This document shows positions 15,001 to 23,945 of a DNA stretch of 64,000 nucleotides, one piece after another. Under the pieces are notes generated by a model. That model worked only from the letters and a program-made list of their open reading frames with translations. It made no database searches and was not told where the DNA came from. The position numbers and the translations under genes were made by a program. Within the stretch, counting starts at the first letter, position 1; each line of letters begins with the position of its first letter. The DNA is from Procambarus clarkii (taxonomy: Eukaryota; Arthropoda; Malacostraca; Decapoda; Cambaridae), in contig NC_091193.1 in the NCBI RefSeq assembly GCF_040958095.1, positions 24,184,401-24,248,400 on the forward strand. The letters run 5' to 3'.

Positions 15001-17091
15001 TCAGCGTGAAAGACTTGACTGAGCATCCCTGTGTGACTTGCCTGAGCATTAGCGTGAGACTTGCCTGAGCATCAGCATGAAAGTCTTGCCTGAGCACCAG
15101 CTAAGACTTGCCTGAGCATCATCATGAGACTTGCCTGAGCATCAGCCTGAGAGACTTGCCTGTTCATCAGCGTGAGAGACATGCTTGAGCATCAGCGTGA
15201 GAGACTTGCCTGGGCATCAGCGTGAGACTTGCCTGAGCATCAGCGTGAGAGTTGCCTGAGCATCAGCGTGAGAGGCTTGACTGAGCATCAGCGTGAGAGA
15301 CTTGCCTGAGCACTAACGTGAGACTTGCCTGAGCACCAGCGTGAGACTTGCCTGAGCACCAGAGTGAGAGACTTGCCTGAGCATCATCATGAGATTTGCC
15401 TCATCACCAGCGTGAGATACTTGCCTGAGCATCAGCGTGAGACCCGCATGAACATCAGCGTGAGACTTGCCTGAGCATCAGTGTGTGAGACTTACCTGAG
15501 CACCAGCGTGAGAGACGTGCCTGAGCATCAGCGTGAGAAACTTGCCTGAGCATCAGTGTGTGAGACTTGCCTGAGCACTAGCGTGAGACTTGCCTGAGCA
15601 TCAGCGTGAGACTTGCCTGAGCATCAGCATGAGACTTGCCTCATCACCAGCATGAGATACTTGCCTGAGCATCAGCGTGAGACCCGCATGAACATCAGCG
15701 TGAGACCTGCCTAAGCATCAGCGTGAGAGACTTGACTGAGCATCCGTGTGTAACTTGCCTGAGGATTAGCGTGAGACTTGCTTGAGCATCAGCGTAAGAG
15801 ACTTGCCTGAGCATCAGTCTGAGAGACTTGCCTGTTCATCAGCGTGGGAGACTTGCCTGGGCATCAGCGTGAGACTTGCCTGAGCATCAGCGTGAGAGAC
15901 TTGCCTGAGCATCAGCGTGAGAGGCTTGACTGAGCATCAACGTGAGACTTGCCTGAGCATTTCCGTGAGACTTGCCTGAGCATCAGCGTGAGAGACCCGC
16001 CTGAGTATCAGCGTGAGACTTGCCTGAGCACTAACGTAAGACGTCCCTGAGCATCAGCGTGAGACTTGCCTGAGCATCAGCGAGAGAAACACCTGAGCAC
16101 CAGCGTGAGTCTTGCCTGAGCACCAGAGTGAGAGACTTGCCTGAGCACCAGAGTGAGAGACTTGCCTGAACATCAGCATGAGATTTGCCTGAGCATCAGT
16201 GTGTGAGACTTACCTGAGCACCAGCGTGAGAGACTTCCTGAGCATCAGCGTGATAGACTTGCCTGAGCATCAGCGTGTGACTTACCTGAGGATCAGCGTG
16301 AGAGACTTGCCTGAGCACCAGCCTGAGCATCAGCATGACAGACCTGCCTGAGCATCAACGTGAGAGACCCGCATGAGCATCAGCCTGAGACTTGCCTGAG
16401 CATCAGCGTGAGAGACTTGCCTGAGCATCAGTGTTAGAGACTTGCCTGAGCATCAGCGTTAGAGACTTGCCTGAGCATCAGCGTGAGACTTGCCTGAGCA
16501 TCAGCGTGAGACCCGCATGAGCATCAGCGTGAGACCCCCATGAGCATCAGCGTGAGAGGCTTGACAGAGCATCAGCGTGAGAGACTTGCCTGAGCATTTC
16601 CGTGAGACTTACCTGAGCATCAGCGTGAGAGACCCGCCTGAGTATCAGCGTGAGAGACTTGCCTGAGCACTAGCGTGAGACTTGCCTGAGCATCAGCGTG
16701 AGAGACACCTGAGCACCAGCGTGAGAGACTTGCCTGAGCACCAGAGTGAGAGACTTGCCTGAGCACCAGAGTGAGAGACTTGCCTGGGCATCAGCATAAG
16801 ACCCGCATGAACATCAGCGTGAGACTTGCCTGAGCATCAGCGTGTGAGACTTACCTGAGCACCAGCGTGAGATACTTGCCTGAGCATCGGCGTGTGAGAC
16901 TTACTTGAGCACCAGCGTGAGATACTTGCCTGAGCATCAGCGTGTGAGACTTACCTGAGCACCAGCGTGAGATACTTGCCTGAGCACCAGCGTGAGAGAC
17001 TTGCCTGAGCATCATCGTGAGACTTGCCTGAGTATCATCTTGAGACCTGCCTAAGCATCAGCGTGAGAGACTTGACTGAGCATCATCAGTG
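1..17091. repeat. Satellite array of 23/25-bp units with higher-order structure
   Basis: The array is built from the core CTTGCCTGAGCATCAGCGTG followed by AGA or AGAGA, giving 23- and 25-bp units. Common variants are CACC for CATC, CCCGC for CTTGC, and CATCATCG. Higher-order blocks start at the same landmark (AGCATTAGCGTGAGACTTGC after a GTGTGACTTGCCTG motif) at 1, 3373, 5893, 9002, 11522 and 15045. Blocks at 1 and 5893 are one type, 3373 and 9002 (2,520 bp each) a second, and 11522 and 15045 a third. The third combines a private front half with the tail half of the second type. Short minus-strand ORFs (such as MLRQVSHADAQASL) recur only because blocks are duplicated, and unit length is not a multiple of three, so I treat the array as non-coding. 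The array continues beyond the left edge. Confidence 0.95.
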
Positions 17092-17097
17092 TGTGAC
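17092..17097. repeat. Left target-site duplication (TGTGAC) of the palindromic element
   Basis: TGTGAC directly precedes the first base of the inverted repeat and is repeated directly after its last base (30724-30729). Removing the element and one copy leaves CAGTGTGTGACTTGCCTGAG, a string present elsewhere in the array (for example near 722). This supports a clean insertion with a 6-bp duplication. Confidence 0.85.
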
Positions 17098-17460
17098 AGT
17101 AGTGGGATTTATGCCTACGACGTGCAATTTTCATTTTTTCCAATGCACGTCGTAGGCATAGGGGGTTTTTGATAGCTACGACGTGCAATTTTCATTTTTT
17201 CCAATGCACGTCGTAGGCATAGGGGGTTTTTGATAGCTACGACGTGCAATTTTCATTTTTTCCAATGCACGTCGTAGGCATAGGGGGTTTTTGATAGCTA
17301 CGACGTGCAATTTTCATTTTTTCCAATGCACGTCGTAGGCATAGGGGGTTTTTGATAGCTACGACGTGCAATTTTCATTTTTTCCTATGCACGTCGTAGG
17401 CATAGGGGGTTTTTGATAGCTACGACCGGCTTTTTTCATTTTTTCCAAAGCCGGTCGTAG
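17098..17460 (+). repeat. Left subterminal hairpin array (61-bp period)
   Basis: Units begin at 17115, 17176, 17237, 17298, 17359 and 17420. Each of the first five contains the inverted pair CTACGACGTGCA / TGCACGTCGTAG around a T-rich loop, then GGCATAGGGGGTTTTTGATAG. The sixth unit has a different but still perfect stem, CTACGACCGGCTTT / AAAGCCGGTCGTAG. The array begins 17 bp from the element end. Repeated subterminal motifs are typical transposase binding arrays, and the hairpins could also act as replication or resolution structures; both roles are inferred. Confidence 0.85.
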
Positions 17461-17800
17461 CATCTGGGGTTTTTCCTGTTTTTTTTCCCTATGTCTGTCG
17501 TAGCATCTGGGGTTTTTCCTAAGCCTGTCGTAGCATCATGGGTTTTTGTAAATTTTTTTGTTCCTATGCTGGTCTTAGCATCATAGTTTTTTGTTCCTAT
17601 GCCTGTCGTAGCATCATAGTTTTTTGTTCCTAGGGATTAAAAAGCTGGTCCCTGGCATCCCCAAATTTCGTTGGCTTAGTGACCCTGCACAGACATTGCT
17701 AATGGTCAATGACGTCACCAGGTAGCCGCTCAGCATTCCTGCACCGGCATGTTCGAGGAGATTAAAAAGCCTGTCGTAGCATCATGGGTTTTTCGATACA
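17461..17800 (+). repeat. Degenerate half-units of the subterminal repeat
   Basis: The right half-stem persists without a partner as repeated CCTGTCGTAGCATCATGGG-like strings (17505, 17526, 17600 and 17770 areas) separated by T runs and TTCCTATG. Between two copies of GATTAAAAAGC (about 17635 and 17759) lies a non-repetitive block with the palindrome TGACGTCA at 17710-17717. The mirror copy is at 30021-30360. Confidence 0.7.
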
Positions 17801-17924
17801 ACAGTATCCTTGAAACCTAATATAAAATACCATCATCCCTAGTCTATTTTTAATTTCATATTTACTTCCAACCATCGCCCATTATATTTATCAAAGGGGA
17901 ACAAGTATGTGAGGGAAGAACATA

Positions 17925-18425
17925 ACTTCAGCACTGCAAGAAGTTATGTGTGTATTTTTCAAGTTCGTCCCCTGCTGCCTGTATTTACCCAGGTCTTTTT
18001 CCTAAATATAAATATTTTTCGAGTTCTTCCCCTGTTACCTATATTCACCCAGGTCTTTTTCCTAAATATATAACTTATCCAATTCATTCCTGTTCTGTTT
18101 CATGTTGATACGTATAATGGGTCATTAATATTCCCCTTTACTATGACCATTCAGTCACACGTCTATCATGTCACCTCTATTTCTTCTTCATCATCGTCGT
18201 TCTAGAGAAGCACTGCAAGAAGTTATGTATGTATTTTCAAGTTCGTCCCCTGTTACCTATATTTACCCAGGTCTTTTTCCTAAATATAAAACTTATTCAA
18301 TTCATGCCTATTCTGTTTCATGTTGATACGTATAATAGGTTATTAATATTCCCCTTTACTATGACCATTCAGTCGCACCTCTATCATGTCACCCCTATTT
18401 CTTCTTCGTCATCTTCATTCTAGAG
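17925..18425 (-). repeat. LINE-derived 3' coding fragments, about 2.3 tandem copies
   Basis: The block AGCACTGCAAGAAGTTATGT ... CATCATCGTCGTTCTAGAGA occurs twice (about 17930-18205 and 18207-18425), with an extra partial duplication near 18000-18060. Segments such as TATTTACCCAGGTCTTTTTCC and AACTTATCCAATTCATTCC match the LINE 3' fragment at 50998-51345 (TATTTACCCAGATCTTTCC, AACTTATCCAATTTATACC). This is old LINE 3' sequence captured in the element and then duplicated. The mirror copy is at 29396-29896. Confidence 0.65.
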
Positions 18426-19311
18426 AATGTAATTTGAGCTTTGACAATCTTTCTTGAAGGATCGTTTTATTATGCATAGGGCAAAAAATAAAATGAAAAA
18501 AACTGCTATCATTCATTTATATGAAAAAACAGAGCCCTAGGCATTGGCGATTTCAATGCGTTTTCAGTAGTAACCAATATTGTCCTTAACCTCACACACG
18601 TCTCACATTCGCTCAAAACATACCTCCCACACCTTGCTATGGCATATAACAAATAAAAAAATCTCATTCAGTAAAAGCAAGCCTCTCATATTTTAAAATA
18701 AGGCCTTCTGCGGCGCAAGGCGCGCTAAATGCGGATCCCAGGAGGTTCACACATAAGTGTGAACTCTTAATCTGGCTTAATACCTCACCTATACTCTGTG
18801 CTTCATCAAAGTTGATATTCAGCTACAATAGCTCGTATTTTGGCTCATTGCTTATATTTTCTGTTATTCATAAACCCGATCAAACCTTCCTAACCTAACC
18901 TATCCTAACTTATTATATATAACAAACAAATACATCTTACAGAACAGTTATTGTTGTTGTTTAGTGACATCGTGAAAAGCGACCTCAGGTATAGGGATAT
19001 TGTATTGATGGTCATTAGCATATAGGTGTGAAGGTATTACAGTACCTTACTGGTCAACTATGTATGACGTCACCAGACAACCAATGCGACCTTTGGCGTC
19101 CTACTGGCATGAGTATTTGATGATATTATTCAAAAATGACTAGACTATCCATCCCCACCTAACCTAATCAGAGGTATAAGAATATACATTTTAGTCATCC
19201 ACAACTGTAATCATTATTCAGTGATAAGTTCAAAAGTATAACAGAATGCCAAATGTCATACTGCAATTTAAGCAGAATCGTACATCTGGCAGCATAGCAG
19301 GTGAGCTGAAC
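18426..19311. other. Left-arm stretch without genes
   Basis: No ORF or known repeat was recognised. Two small features stand out: a perfect 8-bp hairpin GTTCACAC-ATAA-GTGTGAAC at 18745-18764, and TGACGTCA at 19065-19072 next to CACCAG, matching the block at 17710. CCTAACCTAACC-type motifs appear near 18890. The mirror copy is at 28510-29395. Confidence 0.5.
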
Positions 19312-19440
19312 ATAAGAATAAAGGTGACTGCAGAGGTCCTATTGGCCCATACGAGGCAGCTCCTATATATTTCCACCCAATCTCATTCATGTCCACCCTA
19401 TGCTTAAAACAACCAAGGGATCCCACTTAATGTATTAGTT
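19312..19440 (-). repeat. LINE 3' fragment in left arm
   Basis: The sequence from GAACATAAGAATAAAGGTGA through CCTATTGGCCCATACGAGGC to CCAAGGGATCCCAC is homologous to 50998-51120 outside the element (GAACATAAGAATAAAAGTAA, CCTATTGGCCCATACGAGGC, TCAAGGGACCCCAC). That outside copy belongs to a minus-strand LINE 3' end. The mirror copy is at 28381-28509. Confidence 0.75.
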
Positions 19441-19539
19441 TACAATAATAGTTTTAATAAATAGCTCTTATTCTAGTTTTATACACAACAGCATTTATGA
19501 AAACCCTATATCTAGATATTCTACTATAATCCACAAGTA

Positions 19540-19705
19540 GTTACCACACATCTGGCAGTACAGCGGATTAGTGGCTGTGTTCATAGGCTAGTCAACTGTC
19601 CTCACATCCATCAAATAGATATCCAAATGTCGCACCTCAATTCATCCATCTAGCAACTCAGCTGGATGTTAGCCACTATATTCATAGGCTAATCATTTCT
19701 ACACC
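19540..19705 (+). repeat. Imperfect direct repeat pair
   Basis: CATCTGGCAGTACAGCGGAT ... TTCATAGGCTAGTCA and CATCTAGCAACTCAGCTGGA ... TTCATAGGCTAATCA are diverged direct copies about 95 bp apart. A third short copy of the head (CATCTGGCAGCATAGCAGGT) lies near 19273. The mirror copies are near 28116-28281. Confidence 0.6.
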
Positions 19706-19769
19706 TCAAAAAATCCTAGTCTTGCTGCGCAAATCAGCTAACTTGTTTCTAAACCAACACTCGCAAATA

Positions 19770-20960
19770 CAATCATGCATACCTACACATACTTCAAAAC
19801 CTATGCATTCATAGAGAATAGCCTAGTTTTTGCCACCATTTCCCAATTAATCAGATGTAATTTATGCCATACACACAGAAAATATAGCATTTACACACCA
19901 AATATGCCATTTATGCACAAAATATATTATTTACACTCAAAATATACCATCACATAAAAAAATATGAGATTTTCATACAAAATATGTCAGTTGCAAACAA
20001 AAATATACCATTTACACAATATTGCATGTACACTCAGAGTATGACATTTACAAAAAGTACGGTATTTTGCACAAATATATCAAAATGCTTATGCATTTAG
20101 ACAATAAAAAATGCACTTTAACTAAAATTACACAATTTCACAAACGTAATTTTCACAAAATACCCACACATTGTCTCATAAACCAAAATACACTTACACC
20201 ATAAAGATCTATTTTATCAAATTACAGAGCTTGCACAAAATACACAATTTTCACACACAAATACAGTTTCACCAGTTACACTTCAACATATTAAAAACAC
20301 AACTTGCATAAATGCACTATTATCGCAAAAATTATTACACAGTTTGTGTAATTATTTTACATCTTTGCACAATTAATACAAGAAAACTTGCTATATAATT
20401 ACTCAGCTTGCACAATGACAATCAATACCCAAAGGTATAAATAAACAATCCGTCCATATGCAATTACACAACATGCGCAATTAATACACAACTTATACAA
20501 TATTACACATCTTTCATAATTATTACACACAACTCGCACAAATGCATATCTAGCACAAAATACGTGCAATACATAACTACCCCAAATATGAAAATACACA
20601 ACTAGCATAAATACACGATTTACACAAATACAATTGTAACATTTACACAACTTGCTCAAAAATATAATCAATACACAACTTACCAAAATATGAACAATAC
20701 ATAACTAGCACATATTCATTAAATCCACAACTATGCAATTTCCGCAAATACACATACAAAAACATATACAATTAATACATACAACTTGCACAAAACAATA
20801 CACAATTTATAGAAATATAATCAATACATAATTTCAATAATCATACAACATATGCAAAATACATAATCTGCACAATTAATACACAAGTATATTAATTGTG
20901 CTATATATGTACAATCACAACCAACTGGGTCAAACAATACACAATTTGCATGATATTTTT
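19770..20960 (+). repeat. Degenerate CA-rich short tandem repeat
   Basis: This 1.2-kb stretch repeats variants of ACACAACTTGCACAAAATAC, AATACACAATTT and AAATATACCATTTACAC at irregular spacing of roughly 20-25 bp. The + strand is very poor in G. Short ORFs here (60-95 codons) are compositional. The mirror copy is at 26861-28051. Confidence 0.7.
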
Positions 20961-21538
20961 CTGGGTATATTTAGGACATTAATTATAATATGCTGAGTTT
21001 AACCAACTCCCCAAAAGTCAGAATTTCACATATAAAAATGTTTCTTATAACTTCCAATGAGCTCAATATATAACACATTCTTTTCCATTAAGATATCAAC
21101 ATTATTAGTGCTAAACTATTCATCTAACATATGTCCACTGTTTTTATGTCTTATTAATACCTTCCTTGTTACATCCTCTCCAATCAGACCACCATATTTA
21201 TGTATTTATTCAAACCATCTAACAGACTTATTTGTTCTAGTCTTAGTTATGTTAGGGCAGGTGGGGTTAGGTAGAGTCAGTATTTTCTATGATAATTTTA
21301 GACAAATTTGCTATATCTTATCAAAATGCATCCTGTTAAAACTTAAATTCATCTAAATCTATCAAAAATATACTTATACTACGCAAATTTGACTAAATTC
21401 TACCTAGCTAAACTTACTAAATATGAGCATCCCATATCCTCACATACAAGCCTATGTCCATACATTATATGAGTCTGCCATATAGCACGAACCCCAAATA
21501 GGAAAATTTACGCTATTTCATAAACATACTAGTTCATT
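20961..21538. other. Left-arm stretch without recognised features
   Basis: AT-rich sequence with no recognised gene or repeat. A 99-codon ORF at 21057-21356 starts inside it, but its composition is like the surrounding DNA, it has no recognised motif, and it is mirrored on the other arm at 26465-26764. Confidence 0.4.
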
Positions 21539-21539
21539 A

Positions 21540-23040
21540 CCCTAAGATATTATATATGTCCTTCCCTACACGACCTCACCAAACCTGACCTAGCATATCC
21601 AACCCTGGATTTGGTTAAAGTAGGCAAAATGTATGCTATGCCACCTAAATTTCACCAAATTTAAGGCAATTTCCACCAAATATACCCAAATGTTGTGTAT
21701 CATAGCATCGCCAAAGCCCATTTTCTCCTATTCCATACTACCCTACACAACCTCACCCAACCTGACCTAGCATATCCAAACCTGGATGTGGTTAAAGTCG
21801 GCGAAATTCATGCTATGCCACCTAAATTTGACCAAATATACCCAATGTTTCATATCACAGCACTGCCAAAGCCCATTTTTACCTACATTTTCTCCTATTC
21901 CATCCTACCCTATGCAACCTTACCTAACCTATCCTACCATATCAAAACAAAGATTTGGTTAAAGTCTGCGAAATTTAAGCTATCCCACCAAAATTCTATC
22001 TAATTTAAGGCAATTCCCACCAAATATATCCAAAGTGTTCTGTATCACAGCACTGCCAAAGCCCATTTTTACCTACATTTTCTCCTATTCCATCCTACCC
22101 TACGCAACCTTACCTAACCTATCCTAGCATATCCAAACCTAGATTTGGTTAAAGTCGGCGAAATTTAAGCTATCCCATCTAAATTCTATCTAATTTAAGG
22201 CAATTCCCACCAAATATATCCAAATGTTCTGTATCACAGCACTGCCAAAGCCCATTTTTACCTACATTTTCTCCTATTCCATCCTACCCTACGCAACCTT
22301 ACCTAACCTATCCTAGCATATCCAAACCTAGATTTGGTTAAAGTCGGCGAAATTTAAGCTATCCCATCTAAATTCTATCTAATTTAAGGCAATTCCCACC
22401 AAATATATCCAAATGTTCTGTATCACAGCACTGCCAAAGCCCATTTTTACCTACATTTTCTCCTATTCCATCCTACCCTACGCAACCGTACCTAACCTAT
22501 CCTAGCATATCCAAACCTAGATTTGGTTAAAGTAGGCGAAATTTAAGTTATCCCATATAAATTTGACCTAATTTAAGACAATTTCCACCAAATATACCCA
22601 AAAATGTTTTGGAACATAGCACGGCCAAAGCTCATTTTAGCTGAGTTTTCACCTATTCCAACCTGCCCTAGACAACCCTACCCATCCTCTCCTGGCATAT
22701 CCAAAGTCAGATTTGATTATAGTTGGGGAAATTTATGCCTTTCCAACCTAAATTTTACCTAATTTAAGCCAATTTCCACCGGATATACCCAAAATGTTTT
22801 GTTACATAGCTCAGCAAAAGACCATTTTAGCCGAGTTTTCACATATTCCAACCTACCCTACATAGCCTTACCTATCCCTGACCTAGCAGATTTTATTAAA
22901 GTTGGAGAAATTTAACCTATCGCCATGAAATTGGAGACAATTTCCACCAAATATGCCTAAATGTTGTGTATCATAGCACAGCCAAAAACCCATTTTACCC
23001 ACATTTTCACCCATTCCATCTAAACCTGGACCTAGCCTCT
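21540..23040 (+). repeat. Tandem repeat, about 189-bp units, inside left arm
   Basis: Landmark TGTATCACAGCACTGCCAAAG (or a variant) occurs near 21696, 21852, 22041, 22230, 22419, 22610, 22801 and 22968. The central three steps are exactly 189 bp with nearly identical units, while outer units are diverged. Each unit carries a CCTAACC-rich block and TTTGGTTAAAGTCGGCGAAA. The 102-codon ORF at 21695-22003 is a by-product. The mirror copy is at 24781-26281. Confidence 0.85.
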
Positions 23041-23610
23041 GATACTCAGAGAAGTGATGTTTTGGATATGAACCTAAATGCCCGTGCCTAACCTGCAAGA
23101 GTCTTGGAGCTTTGTTGAATATTTCTTCAAAAACTGAAGTTTTGGATATGAACCTATCCGCACTGTGCCTAACCTGCTAGGATCTTTGTTGAACATTGTA
23201 ACCATATTCATAGAAAAGTGATGTTTTGGATATGGACCTAACAGCCCCTCTTCTTTAAAACTTGGAACTGTGTTCAATATTGTAGATATAGTGTTGGGTG
23301 TGTATTTTGTTTTTACACATCAACCCAACAGTCCTGGACCTAACCTCCCTTCATCTAACTTCAAATTTATCGTAAATATGGAAGGACGTGTTGTTTGTGC
23401 ATCAACCCAATCGTTCTTGACCTAACCTCCATTTATCAAACTTCAAATTTATCATAAATATGGGAGGACCGTGTTATTTGTGCATCAACCCATCCTGGGC
23501 CTAACCTCCCTTTATCTAACTTCAAATTTATTGTATTTATGGGAAGAAGGTGTTGTTTATGCATCAACCCAACCGCCCTGGACCTAACCTCTGATACACA
23601 AATCTTGGTT
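23041..23610 (+). repeat. Tandem repeat, about 80-bp units, inside left arm
   Basis: There are two related sets. Three units share GATGTTTTGGATATGAACC and CCTAACCTGC (23050-23275). Four units share CATCAACCCA at 23318, 23400, 23483 and 23562, with GGACCTAACCTCC and ACTTCAAATTTAT. The mirror copy is at 24211-24780. Confidence 0.8.
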
Positions 23611-23875
23611 CAACATTGCATCATACTCGTAGCATATTTTTTTTCACATAATTCAACCATCCTCAACCTAACCTCTATTACCTGGGGGAGGGAGGTTAAT
23701 GGAAAATATGATAATAATGGGAATTTTCTCTACATCAGTTCAACCTAACCATCCTTAACCTAACCTTAGTTAGAAAGGGATATAACTCACCAAAACTGTT
23801 TAATTACCATTTACCTTATTTTCCTTATCCTAACCCATAACCAGAGGGTTTAGACCCCCCTTTACCTCGAAATTA

Positions 23876-23945
23876 GAGTACAGGGTTAAATTAGGGAATG
23901 TTAGGTTTATGTGTGAAAATATATTCCTACCTTAAATATATAGTA
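23876..23945. other. Central spacer of the palindrome
   Basis: These 70 bp between the arms are not self-complementary (GAGTACAGGGTTAAATTAGG ... TATATAG). The arms close at CCTCGAAATTA (23865-23875) and TAATTTCGAGG (23946-23956). A unique spacer argues against a sequencing-adapter foldback artefact, which would normally leave no spacer. Confidence 0.85.

Noticed and set aside
1-17091. CRISPR-like array
   Set aside because: Units are contiguous 23/25-bp variants with no unique spacers, and the context is eukaryotic.
21695-22003. 102-codon ORF in the palindrome arm
   Set aside because: It is a translation of the 189-bp tandem repeat with no conserved motif.
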